This document shows, one piece after another, positions 33,868 to 42,448 of a DNA stretch of 64,000 nucleotides. The position numbers and the translations under genes were made by a program. A model generated the notes under the pieces. It was not told where the DNA came from. It did no database searches and saw nothing but the letters and a program-made list of their open reading frames with translations. Each line of letters begins with the position of its first letter. The stretch's first letter is position 1. Source of the stretch: CALCHA01 sp035548175 (GTDB lineage: Bacteria > Planctomycetota > Phycisphaerae > WQYP01); contig DASZTO010000014.1 of the NCBI GenBank assembly GCA_035548175.1, positions 1 through 64,000 of the forward strand. Reading direction: 5' to 3'.

Positions 33868-35079
33868 CTACAAGCCCCTCGAACGCCCTTCCGCCGCCGA
33901 TCGCATCACCTCGACCAGCTTGTCGGTCACCTGGTCCCACAAAAAACCCTCCCGCACCAGCGCCGGCCCCGCCTCCCGCACCCGGGCGCCGGCCTCTTTG
34001 TCGGCGATCGCCGCCAGCATCTGCTCCGTCAAGCTCTCCACCGACACCGCCAGCGCCACCCCCTCCTGCCCATCTTCCGCCTGAAAAGGCTCGCGCTCGG
34101 TCGCCACATACCGGGCCACCGTGTCGTTGGTAAATGCGTCCGTCGGACCTCCCCGCGTCACGATCACCGGCAGCCCCGACGCCACCGCTTCAAGCACCGG
34201 CAGGTTAAATCCCTCTCCGCGATACGGCGCCACATACGCGTCAGCCGCCTGATACAGCCGGGCGATTTCCTCAACCGGCAACTCGCGCCCCACGTACATC
34301 AGCCTCGGCCCCGCCAGACGCTGTTCCTCCGGCGTCAGATGGTTCATAAGGCCGCGCAAGTTCACGTCCGACCCATACAGCTCATCGAGTCCCTTGATCA
34401 TTAGGCGAACATCCGGATGCTTGAGCGACACCGCCGCCAGCGCCTTGAGCAGCCCCCACACGTTCTTCGACCCCGACAGCGCGCTCAAGTGCAGAAACAG
34501 AAATCCCCGGAGGCCCAGCTTGCGCCGCGCCGCGCCCCGTTCCGAAAACGTCAGCGGCCGAAACACCGAGATGTCCACCCCATGTGGAACAACGGCCACC
34601 CTCGCGGGATCCGCCCCGCTGGCCAGCAACCCCTCGCGCGACCACTCTGAGGGCGTGATGAGCTGCGTGCCGGTGATCTGTTGCGTCTTGCCCAGCCCCT
34701 CTCCGCCTGCGATGTCCTCGCGACGCACGTGCCGGAACTCCGCCGTAATAAACGAACAGACCGCGCTTCCCTCGACCGGCGCAAGCCGATGCGGAAAGTC
34801 GATCCGCAGCACCACGTCCGGATGCCAGCCCGGTTCCGGCGCGCGAAGCTGTTCCAGCCGCTTCTCAGCATCGCGCTTCAGCAATCCGTCCACGCGCCGC
34901 CACCACGGCTTGAACAGCGGACGATCCACATGGCGGAGGTCGATATTGGGTCGATCCATCATCGCGAGGCATTGGTATTGGTTCACCAGCGCATAGGAGT
35001 GCGCCAGCCGCCGCCAACCCTCCACCTGCACCCGCAGACGATCCGCCATCAGAAAAGCCTTTCTCTCCACATCCATCAA
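33868..35079 (-). CDS. glycosyltransferase family 4-like protein
   Basis: 403-aa GT-B-fold cytoplasmic transferase. The acceptor domain is N-terminal; the donor domain shows FLHLSALSGSKNVWGLL, LMIKGLDELYG and the nucleotide-sugar motif APYRGEGFNLPVLEAVASG with both conserved Glu residues, followed by PVIVTRGGPTDAF. The sugar and acceptor are unknown. It overlaps the kinase gene upstream by 4 bp (ATGA) and is 1 bp from the GH74 gene downstream. This tight coupling with a Ser/Thr kinase suggests controlled glycan or protein glycosylation. Confidence 0.88.
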   Translation of the reverse strand: MMDVERKAFLMADRLRVQVEGWRRLAHSYALVNQYQCLAMMDRPNIDLRHVDRPLFKPWWRRVDGLLKRDAEKRLEQLRAPEPGWHPDVVLRIDFPHRLAPVEGSAVCSFITAEFRHVRREDIAGGEGLGKTQQITGTQLITPSEWSREGLLASGADPARVAVVPHGVDISVFRPLTFSERGAARRKLGLRGFLFLHLSALSGSKNVWGLLKALAAVSLKHPDVRLMIKGLDELYGSDVNLRGLMNHLTPEEQRLAGPRLMYVGRELPVEEIARLYQAADAYVAPYRGEGFNLPVLEAVASGLPVIVTRGGPTDAFTNDTVARYVATEREPFQAEDGQEGVALAVSVESLTEQMLAAIADKEAGARVREAGPALVREGFLWDQVTDKLVEVMRSAAEGRSRGL

Positions 35080-36191
35080 TTCACGTGCGGCGCGTTGAGC
35101 TTCACGTGCAGCACCAGCGCTTCGCGAAACGCCCGCGAGGCATCCGCCGGCCTCCCCAGCTGTGTATACAATCCCACCAGCCGCCGCAACGCCGCCAGTT
35201 CCGCCGTGCTGTCCGCACGCTGCCGCGCCCGCGCCGCCGTCGTCTCCACCTCCGCCACCACCGCCCCCGCGCGCGATTCTCCCGCCGGCAACTCCTCCAC
35301 CGGCGACGCCTCGCTCCCTTTTCGCGCCAGCAACTCCTCCAGCGCCTCGGCCATTTCCTCCGCGGACTCATAACGCTCCCCCGGCTGCTTCTTCGACGCC
35401 CGATTCACAATCCGCACCAGCCCCTCCGGCGCCGCCGCCCCCCTGGGCATCAAGCTGCGCACCGCCGGAAACGGATCGTTCAAATGCCGCCGCATCACCT
35501 CCGCCGGATCGTCATCAATAAACGGCGGCTGCCCCGTGAGCAACGCGAAAACCGTCGCCGCCAGCGAGTATAAATCCGACCGGCCATCGATCTGCGCCAC
35601 CCCCGCGATCTGCTCCGGCGACGCATAGCTCGGCGAGCCGACGAACGCTCCCGGAAAGGTCAGCTCCCCATCCGCCGCCTCCGCCATCGCCCGCGCCAGC
35701 CCGAAATCGACCAGCTTCACGCGCCCCTCCGCATGCCGCATCAAATTCGCCGGCTTGATGTCCCGATGGATAATGCCCGCCCGATGCGCCGCCGCCAGAC
35801 CCCGCGCCGCATCCAGCGCCGCCTCCGCCGCCGCCCGCCACGGCAGCGTATTGCGCCGCAGGACATCCGCCAGCGATCCTCCCGCCACGTACTCCATCGC
35901 CATGTAAGGCCGACCCGCATGCTCCCCGACGGCATAAATCGTCGCCACATGCGGATCATTGAGCCGCGCCGCCGCTCGGGCTTCGCGCAAAAACCGTTTC
36001 ACCCGCGCCGCGGCCGCACGCTCCGGCTCCTCGATCCGCCGCAGCACCTTCACCGCCACTTGCCGGTTCAGCGCTCCGTCCAGCGCCAGGTACACCATGC
36101 CCATGCCGCCCTCGCCCAGCGGACGAATCAAACGATACGGACCGATCGACGATTCCTGGCTGATGGGAGGTTGGCGGGCGGCGGCGGTCAT
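35076..36191 (-). CDS. Ser/Thr protein kinase (Hanks type), soluble
   Basis: 371 aa. Kinase domain residues 19-280: glycine loop LGEGGMGMVYLA, Lys48 in VAVKVL, catalytic HRDIKPANL (Asp144), DFG (Asp162) and APE-like SYASPEQ. All catalytic residues are present. Residues 290-371 hold a helical TPR-like segment (ALRRLVGLYTQLGRPADASRAFREAL) instead of the usual membrane anchor and PASTA repeats. It probably takes part in the signalling cluster with the histidine kinase, response regulator and diguanylate cyclase upstream. Confidence 0.93.
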   Translation of the reverse strand: MTAAARQPPISQESSIGPYRLIRPLGEGGMGMVYLALDGALNRQVAVKVLRRIEEPERAAAARVKRFLREARAAARLNDPHVATIYAVGEHAGRPYMAMEYVAGGSLADVLRRNTLPWRAAAEAALDAARGLAAAHRAGIIHRDIKPANLMRHAEGRVKLVDFGLARAMAEAADGELTFPGAFVGSPSYASPEQIAGVAQIDGRSDLYSLAATVFALLTGQPPFIDDDPAEVMRRHLNDPFPAVRSLMPRGAAAPEGLVRIVNRASKKQPGERYESAEEMAEALEELLARKGSEASPVEELPAGESRAGAVVAEVETTAARARQRADSTAELAALRRLVGLYTQLGRPADASRAFREALVLHVKLNAPHVN

Positions 36192-36232
36192 GCGCCACAG
36201 TGTAACCGCGCCCGCGGCAAAAGAGGGAGGCC

Positions 36233-37246
36233 TCAGGAGACCGTCTCGGCTGCCGGCGCGGCCGGCCGCACACGCTCCGAATTGACCGCGCGGTTCTTTC
36301 CCCGGTGCTTCGCGTCATACAGCGCCTCATCCGCCAGCGCCACCAGCTGGTCCGAATTCGCCGGCCGATTCCGCTGCACGCTCGATAGCCCCATCGACAT
36401 CGTCAGCGTCAATCCCTCCGGCGTCGCCGGCAGCATCGCCCGAATCTGCGACACAAACTGCTCCCGAATCCGCTCTCCCACGCGCAATGCCTCGCCCGAG
36501 CCGGCATGCGGCAACAGAATGACGAACTCGTCCCCGCCATACCGCGCCGCAATGTCCATCACCCGCAGGTTCCGCGACACGATCGCCGCCGTCACCTGCA
36601 GAATCTTGTCGCCGAACTGGTGCCCCAGCGTGTCGTTGAGTTTCTTATAGCCGTCCAGGTCGCACATGATGCACGCGAGGTCCTGCCCGTAGCGCGCCGA
36701 TTCCGCGAAATAGCGTTCCAGCACTTCCCCGAAGTGCCGCCGGTTGTAGAGCCCCGTCAGGGGATCCGTCGCCGCCATCTGCTCCAGCTTCTGCAAACTT
36801 TCCTTCAACTGCTGGTTCTTGAGGGAAATCTCCCGCGCCGCCGCCTGCTGCTGCTCGTGCAGCCGCTTGTTCTCCTGTTTCACCTTCCACGCCTCGATGT
36901 TCTTCTCAATCACCAGCGGTATCGTGAACAGGTATTCCCCGGACTTCACCAGATAATCGTACGCCCCCGCGCGGATCGCCTGCGCCGCCGTCTGACGCAC
37001 GTTTTCCCCCGTCACCACGATGATCGGCCTATCGCAACGCGTGAGCGCCGCCCGCAGGAAATCCATCCCCACCACGTCCGGCAGGTTGAAATCCGTCAGG
37101 ATCACATCAAACGTCTGCAGGTCCAGCCCCAACGCCTCGTGACCGCACGCCGCCCCCGTCACCGTGCCGTGACCAAAATGGTCCTCCAGCGTCTCCTTCA
37201 TCAGGTCGCGCTGGTCCATATCGTCTTCTACAATCAGGATTCGCAT
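36233..37246 (-). CDS. response regulator with GGDEF diguanylate cyclase domain
   Basis: 337 aa. REC domain (1-120) with acidic pocket VEDD, phosphoacceptor Asp52 (DFNLPD) and Lys in VKSGEY; a coiled-coil linker of about 35 residues (KQENKRLHEQQQAA); GGDEF domain with intact RYGGDEF near residue 239 and an inhibitory I-site RVMD five residues upstream. It should make cyclic di-GMP when phosphorylated and be product-inhibited. The ATG at 37246 is set by the AGGAAAGAG box. It lies 47 bp after the receiver-only regulator. Confidence 0.93.
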   Translation of the reverse strand: MRILIVEDDMDQRDLMKETLEDHFGHGTVTGAACGHEALGLDLQTFDVILTDFNLPDVVGMDFLRAALTRCDRPIIVVTGENVRQTAAQAIRAGAYDYLVKSGEYLFTIPLVIEKNIEAWKVKQENKRLHEQQQAAAREISLKNQQLKESLQKLEQMAATDPLTGLYNRRHFGEVLERYFAESARYGQDLACIMCDLDGYKKLNDTLGHQFGDKILQVTAAIVSRNLRVMDIAARYGGDEFVILLPHAGSGEALRVGERIREQFVSQIRAMLPATPEGLTLTMSMGLSSVQRNRPANSDQLVALADEALYDAKHRGKNRAVNSERVRPAAPAAETVS

Positions 37247-37293
37247 GAGCTCTTTCCTGCAGATCCAAGCAGATTCAACCGCCGCTTCACGCC

Positions 37294-37776
37294 TTATGCC
37301 GCGCCACTCACCGGAACGCCCTTGGGATACTGGTGTATCCGCAGCCAGTAATCCGCCGTGCACGCCACCGTCCGCATGAAACGCTCCGCGTCCGTCGGCT
37401 TATTGGTGTAGCTGTTCGCCCCGTTGGCCATCGCCAGACGTTTCTGCTCGTCGTCCGTCACGCCCGTCATCATCACGATCGCCATGTCCGCGAAACGCCG
37501 GTCGCGCCGTATCGTCCGCAACGCCTCCTGCCCGCCCATTCCCGGCATCTCGATGTCCATCAGGACCAGCCCCGGCCGCGGCGCATCGCCATACTTGCCC
37601 TCGCGACGCAGAAACAGCAGCGCCTCCTCGCCCGTGCTCACCTCGTACACCCGCGGCGCCACCGGGCCCCGTGATGCTTCCTCGATCGCGTCCCGGATCA
37701 ACTGCCGGCAATCCGGATCGTCGTCCACCATCAGAATGGGAACCGCCTGCGCTGCAAATCGAAAAACGTCTCTCAT
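37294..37776 (-). CDS. receiver-only response regulator (Rcp1-like)
   Basis: 160 aa, one REC domain and little else: acidic pocket VDDDPDC, phosphoacceptor Asp74 (LMDIEMPGMGG), Thr in MMTGV and Lys in TNKPTD. The inserted loop after beta-2 resembles the Rcp1 group that pairs with phytochrome-type histidine kinases. It shares an ATGA overlap with the histidine kinase stop and has GAGGTGG upstream, so it is the likely direct target of that kinase. It may relay phosphate, since no output domain follows. Confidence 0.92.
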   Translation of the reverse strand: MRDVFRFAAQAVPILMVDDDPDCRQLIRDAIEEASRGPVAPRVYEVSTGEEALLFLRREGKYGDAPRPGLVLMDIEMPGMGGQEALRTIRRDRRFADMAIVMMTGVTDDEQKRLAMANGANSYTNKPTDAERFMRTVACTADYWLRIHQYPKGVPVSGAA

Positions 37777-39461
37777 GCCGCCACCTCGTGTGCCATATCA
37801 AAGTGCTCCTGCGGAAATGCGATGTAAAACGTGGTGCCTTCGCCAGCAAACGACTCCGCCCACAACCGCCCGTGATACGTCTCGACAATGCTCTTCACAT
37901 ACGCCAGCCCCACTCCCTTGCCGGGAATCTTCAGCATTGAGGCGTTCTTCGCACGCCGAAATACGCGGAACAGCGACCCCATATCCTCCGGCGCGATCCC
38001 CATTCCCGTGTCCTTCACACTCACCAACGCCTCGTTCCCCTGCCAGCGGAATCCCACCGCGATTTCCCGCGGCCCGTCCGCGCGCATGTACTTCGTCGCA
38101 TTGTCGATCAGATTCTGGAACACCTGCCGGACCCGCGCCTTCTCGCACCGCATCACCGGCAGATGGCTGGTCATCCTGAAGGTGATCCCGCGCGTCTCGA
38201 AATCCGCCCCGAAGGCGTCAGCCACCGATTGCGCCAGGTCGTGCAGATCGACCGGCTCCATCTTTTCCCGTCGGGACTTGATCCGCGACAGCTCCAGCAG
38301 CTCATTGAGCAGCTCGCATTCGACGTCCACGTTCTTCTGAATCCGCTCCAGCCGCTGCACCGCGTCCGCATTCAGCGACGCCGCGTATTTGCGCATCAGC
38401 ACGTCCGCCATCCCCGAAATGTTCCGCAGCGGCGCGTTGAGATCGTGGCTCACCGCCCGCAGAAAATCCTCCTTCTCCGCCATTTCCGCCGTCAGCCGCC
38501 GGTTCACCGTCTCCAGTTCCTGCGTGCGCTCCCGCACCTTGAGCTCCAGGTCGATGTTCGCGTTGCGGATGTTCTCCTGGTGCGCCTGCAGCGTGGCAGC
38601 CATCTGGTTGAAGGTCTCCGCCAGCTCGCCCAGTTCGTCCGAGCGCGTCAGGTCCACGCGCACCAGCGATCCCGACTGCCCCAGCGCCCGCGCCGCGCCC
38701 GCCAGCCTCTGGATCGGCACCGTGATGTGCCGGGCCACCAGGCCTGCGATCGGCAGCGCCAGCAGCACGATTCCGATGCTCGCCAGCAGCACGTATCCTT
38801 CCAGGTAGCGCGCCTGCGCGGCTTCGTCCGCGCTGTTCATCGCCACGTGCAGGTAGCCCACCAGGTGCGACGGGCCGCCAGGCGCCGAGCCGAAAATCGG
38901 CACGGCGATCGCCAGTCCCTCCGGCAGGCCCGTATCGCTGTCCATGACCTTCCCCACGGGACCGTTCAGGCGGTGATCCCCTTCCAGCAGCCGCGTGCGG
39001 TAGTAGGACCAGGCGCCCGCATCGCGCACGTAGCCGCCGATGGGCGTCATGTCCGTGTCGGTCACCATCGCGAAATCGACCCCCTTGGTTTGCCACAGCG
39101 AACGCAGTTCCGATTCGATGACCGGCGGATCGATCGAGCCCTTGCCGTCGGGCAGCACCGCCGCGATGCCGTAGGCGAATTCCTCGATCTGCACGCACTT
39201 GTTGTCGTGCATCATGGACCGGGCCGTGGCGATCGCGATCCCGCCGCCGAGGCCCACGACGGCCATCACCAGCGTGACCAGCATCAGCGTCGCTTTCAGC
39301 GGCAGCGTGAGGCGGGTGCGGGCGAATTTGCGGGGCTGGGCGGCGACGTCGCCTGCCGCGCCGGAAGGGGCGGCGGGAAGAACGTCGGGGGCCGGGGGCA
39401 GGGGCGTGGGCCCGGAGGTTTCCGCGCGAGGGGGCATGGGGTCCGATGATAAAAACGCCAT
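37773..39461 (-). CDS. sensor histidine kinase (HAMP, HisKA, HATPase)
   Basis: 562-aa membrane kinase. Long Pro/Ala-rich cytoplasmic start, membrane segment 1 at about 51-80, extracytoplasmic sensor of about 140 residues, membrane segment 2 at about 220-243, HAMP, coiled coil, phosphoacceptor His near 336 in AVSHDLNAPLRN (bacteriophytochrome-type HisKA), and an ATPase domain (GMGIAPEDMG, KGVGLAYVKS). The start lies in an 8-bp inverted repeat; 39461 is used, 39437 is possible. First gene of the operon running down to 30344. Confidence 0.92.
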   Translation of the reverse strand: MAFLSSDPMPPRAETSGPTPLPPAPDVLPAAPSGAAGDVAAQPRKFARTRLTLPLKATLMLVTLVMAVVGLGGGIAIATARSMMHDNKCVQIEEFAYGIAAVLPDGKGSIDPPVIESELRSLWQTKGVDFAMVTDTDMTPIGGYVRDAGAWSYYRTRLLEGDHRLNGPVGKVMDSDTGLPEGLAIAVPIFGSAPGGPSHLVGYLHVAMNSADEAAQARYLEGYVLLASIGIVLLALPIAGLVARHITVPIQRLAGAARALGQSGSLVRVDLTRSDELGELAETFNQMAATLQAHQENIRNANIDLELKVRERTQELETVNRRLTAEMAEKEDFLRAVSHDLNAPLRNISGMADVLMRKYAASLNADAVQRLERIQKNVDVECELLNELLELSRIKSRREKMEPVDLHDLAQSVADAFGADFETRGITFRMTSHLPVMRCEKARVRQVFQNLIDNATKYMRADGPREIAVGFRWQGNEALVSVKDTGMGIAPEDMGSLFRVFRRAKNASMLKIPGKGVGLAYVKSIVETYHGRLWAESFAGEGTTFYIAFPQEHFDMAHEVAA

Positions 39462-39478
39462 TCTTCAGGCATCATCGG
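39443..39478. promoter_or_regulatory. inverted repeat around the histidine kinase start
   Basis: Perfect 8-bp arms CCGATGAT (39443-39450) and ATCATCGG (39471-39478) with a 20-nt spacer. The ATG at 39461 lies in the spacer, so this may be an operator or an RNA hairpin that exposes or hides the start. It sits in the 87-bp gap between two same-strand genes. Confidence 0.45.
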
Positions 39479-39548
39479 GAGTTTTTGAGGTCCCCTTAAT
39501 CAGCGCGCGGGGGTGAAAATCGGGCGGGCAGAATCACCGGCGGACGGA

Positions 39549-41240
39549 TTATCGGCCGGGCGCGGGAGCGCTCGCCGGCGCGGCACGGACAATCTCGAAG
39601 GCGTGGGCGAGGATCGGATCGGCGCGGATCGTGTCCGCGGTCACGCGCGGCTTGTTTTTGAAGGGGTTGTAGAGCGGGTCGCCGACATATCCGATCCGCC
39701 AGCTCAGCCACGGGTTGGTGACTTCCCACACTTCGCCCTGGGTGAACTGGCCCGATAACAGGAGCGGGAAAAAGAGCGACGGTTTGGGGAAGGACGCCAG
39801 ATAAGGCTCGGCCGTGGCGCCCAGCGTGCCCACGACGCCGTGTTGCAGCATCTGGTTGGCCCAGCCGGGATCCTTGGGATTGTGCAGGGTGGGCATTTCG
39901 AGGCTGGCGACGTGGTAGCCGATCGATCCGGGAATCCACTGACAGCTCGGCTGGTAGTTGTGCAGGGAATACCAGCCGCAGTAAAGGGCGGCGTCGGGGC
40001 AATTGATGGCTTCGAGCAGCTCCGGATGGTCGTCGAGGGTGACGTCGATCGTGGAATGGGCTTTCAGGAAATCGTAGGTGTCGCGGAGGTTCTGATCGAA
40101 GGCGGCGTACGCGTCGCCGCCGGTGAGGCCCCGGGCGTCGAGGTACATGTTTCCGTCGAGGCCCTTCTTTTCGATTTTGAGGGAGGTGTTGACGAGGTCC
40201 ATCGCGGCGGCGGGGGTGACGCCGTCGATGCGCGTGACCATCAGGGCGCGGGGCGTGTCGGGAAGGGTGTGTACGACGGGCCAGACTTCGAGATTGTTGG
40301 GATTGGGAATCCAGCGGTTGCGGGAATACTGCTGATCGGTCAGGACCAGGGCCAGCTCGCTGTCGAAGCAGGCTTCGGATTCCTGGGGGGCGAGAGCGAC
40401 CATCTGGGTTTCGAGTTCCTGGGCCTCTCCGATGAGGCCATGGGCTTTGGACTGGATGTCGACCATGGCGGCCGGGGCGCCGGGCGCGGGGCTTTTTTTC
40501 AGCTCATCGTACTGGCGCTGGAAATCCTGGAGCTCGGTTTTGAGCTGATCGAGCTGGCGTTGTCCGGCGCCGCCGTCGGGAACGTCGGAACGCACATGAA
40601 AAAGGCCCAGCAACCCGGCGATTCCAGCGACGCGTTGGTGTACGGTGGCCAGGCGCTGGAGTTCCTGCTGGCGATCGGGTTCGGGCAAAAGCTCGATGCG
40701 GCCGACGGCGGCCTGGAGGGCGTCGTTGAGGTGCTGGAGCACTTCGGCCAGCGCCGGCTTGGCGGGGCTGGTGGCGGCGACGTGCGGCAGCGGACTGCCT
40801 TCGCGGCCGAGGGCGTCGTACTGGTCCTGGGCCTGCTCGAGCTGCTGCGCGACGGCGTCGAGGCGTTTGTGAAGGGCGTCGGCTTGGCGCTGGTTGGCGG
40901 GGCTGACGGCCACGGCGCCGATGGTCAGGGGAACGTCGTAGGTGGTGACCAGGCATTTGACGGTGCGGTCGAGGCCGCGCTGGCGGAGCACGCGCTGAAT
41001 TTCCGGGACGAGGGCTTCGCGATAGATTTTTTCGGAAACGGATTCCTGCGGCGTGCATTCGATGGGGATGAGGTGCGAGGGTTTGATGTTGCGGGCGCGG
41101 AGGTAATGCTCGGCGACCTGCATCGAGCCCTGGCTGCGGGCGTTGTAGATGATGACGATATCGTCGGGCGTGAGCGCGCGGGCGGGGGCGGCGGCGAGGG
41201 CCGCGAGCAGGGCGGAGGAGATGGCGCAGGCGTGCTTCAT
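39549..41240 (-). CDS. TIGR03790-type exported protein
   Basis: 563 aa. Signal peptide (MKHACAISSALLAALAAAPARA), then the family core: DDIVIIYNARSQGSMQVAEHYL, YDVPLTIG, FDSELALVLTD, VTRIDG, YLDARGL, YCGWYSL and GSIGYHVAS. A long coiled-coil insert of about 170 residues (HKRLDAVAQQLEQAQDQ... KTELQDFQRQYDELKKS) splits the core between YDVPLTIG and the SELALV block. The family is found in Planctomycetes and other soil lineages; its function is unknown. Start ATG at 41240 overlaps the M20 stop (ATGA). Followed by the sensor kinase operon. Confidence 0.82.
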   Translation of the reverse strand: MKHACAISSALLAALAAAPARALTPDDIVIIYNARSQGSMQVAEHYLRARNIKPSHLIPIECTPQESVSEKIYREALVPEIQRVLRQRGLDRTVKCLVTTYDVPLTIGAVAVSPANQRQADALHKRLDAVAQQLEQAQDQYDALGREGSPLPHVAATSPAKPALAEVLQHLNDALQAAVGRIELLPEPDRQQELQRLATVHQRVAGIAGLLGLFHVRSDVPDGGAGQRQLDQLKTELQDFQRQYDELKKSPAPGAPAAMVDIQSKAHGLIGEAQELETQMVALAPQESEACFDSELALVLTDQQYSRNRWIPNPNNLEVWPVVHTLPDTPRALMVTRIDGVTPAAAMDLVNTSLKIEKKGLDGNMYLDARGLTGGDAYAAFDQNLRDTYDFLKAHSTIDVTLDDHPELLEAINCPDAALYCGWYSLHNYQPSCQWIPGSIGYHVASLEMPTLHNPKDPGWANQMLQHGVVGTLGATAEPYLASFPKPSLFFPLLLSGQFTQGEVWEVTNPWLSWRIGYVGDPLYNPFKNKPRVTADTIRADPILAHAFEIVRAAPASAPAPGR

Positions 41241-42448
41241 CGTGCGAGGTACCGGACGGCGAGCTCGGCCATCATGCGGATGCCGACGGGGACGGCGGCG
41301 TCGGTGAAGTCGTAGCGGGGGTTGTGGAGCATGGGGTAGGAGTCGCGGTCCATGGGCTGAACGCCGAGCACGAAGAAGCAGCCGGGGACGTGCTGGAGAT
41401 AGAAGGCGAAATCTTCGCCCCACATGGCGGGCTTGGGGGCCCAGGCGAAGCCGCGGTCGCCGAGGGCGGCGATGGCGGTTTCGCGGAAGAAGTCGGCGAG
41501 TTCTGGGGTGTTGGCGGTGACGGGGGTGGTGCCGTAGTAATCGAAGGCGACCTGGCAGCGATGGGCGGCGGCGACGCCTTTGCAGATGCGTTCGATGGCG
41601 TCGAGGAGGGCGCGGTGGCGGGCGTCGGACAGGGCGCGGATGGTGCCGTTGAGTTCGACCTTGTCGGGGATGACGTTGAAGGTGGAACCGCCGGCGATCT
41701 GGGAGATGGTGACGACGGCGGCGTCGTTGGGATCGACTTCGCGGGAGACGATGGATTGGAGAGCGGTGATGCAGGCGGCGGCGCAGAGGATGGGATCGAT
41801 GCAGTCCTGCGGGGCGGCGGCGTGGCCGCCCTTGCCGGTGAGGGTGATGCGGAAGCCGTCGACGCTGGCGAGGAGGGGTCCGGGGCGGGTGGCGACCATG
41901 CCGACCTTGAGTCCGGGCCAGCCGTGGAGGCCGAAGATGGCGTCGACTTTGGGGTTGTCGAGAGCGCCTTCGTCGCACATGCGTTTAGCGCCCAGGCCGC
42001 CTTCTTCGGCGGGCTGGAAGAGGAGCTTGACAGTGCCATGGAAGGATTCGGCGTGCTGTTTGAGGAGGGCGGCGGCGCCGAGGAGAACGGCCATGTGACC
42101 GTCGTGGCCGCAGGCGTGCATGGCGCCGGGGATGGTGGAGGCGTAGGGGGCGTTGGTTTCTTCGGAGACGGGGAGGGCGTCGATGTCTGCGCGGAGGGCG
42201 ACGCAGCGGGCGGTGGGGGAGTGGGAGGGGGCGCCGGAGATGGCGGCGACGATGCCGGTGCCGCCGGCCCAGCCACGGGTGTGGGGGATATCGAGGCGGG
42301 CAAGTTCGGCGGCGATGAGGTCGGAGGTGAGGCGTTCCTGGTAGCCGAGTTCGGGGTGGCGGTGGAACTCGTGTCGGAGTTCAATGGCATGTGCGGCAAC
42401 GACTTCGAGGCCTGAGAAGAGGTGTTTTTCAGTGGCCAGTGCGCTCAT
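41237..42448 (-). CDS. M20-family amidohydrolase (hippurate / N-acyl-amino-acid type)
   Basis: 403-aa metal-dependent hydrolase releasing amino acids from N-acyl or similar amides. Visible: HRHPELGYQE, ALRADIDALPVSEETNAPY, the metal-binding GAMHACGHDGHM with conserved Cys and His, PAEEGGLGA with the catalytic Glu, and the dimerisation segment LTGKGGHAAAPQ. No signal peptide. The ATG at 42448 is set by GGAGGT 4-5 nt upstream; a longer frame to 42751 lacks coding character. Coupled to the TIGR03790 gene downstream. Substrate unknown. Confidence 0.92.
   Translation of the reverse strand: MSALATEKHLFSGLEVVAAHAIELRHEFHRHPELGYQERLTSDLIAAELARLDIPHTRGWAGGTGIVAAISGAPSHSPTARCVALRADIDALPVSEETNAPYASTIPGAMHACGHDGHMAVLLGAAALLKQHAESFHGTVKLLFQPAEEGGLGAKRMCDEGALDNPKVDAIFGLHGWPGLKVGMVATRPGPLLASVDGFRITLTGKGGHAAAPQDCIDPILCAAACITALQSIVSREVDPNDAAVVTISQIAGGSTFNVIPDKVELNGTIRALSDARHRALLDAIERICKGVAAAHRCQVAFDYYGTTPVTANTPELADFFRETAIAALGDRGFAWAPKPAMWGEDFAFYLQHVPGCFFVLGVQPMDRDSYPMLHNPRYDFTDAAVPVGIRMMAELAVRYLAR

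Noticed and set aside
38500..39500. chromosomal replication origin
   Set aside because: Skew sign fits, but no dnaA, dnaN or gyrase gene and no TTATCCACA-type cluster; kept only as a composition finding.
39840..41315. 491-codon open frame opposite the TIGR03790 gene
   Set aside because: No recognisable domain; frame is kept open by strand composition.
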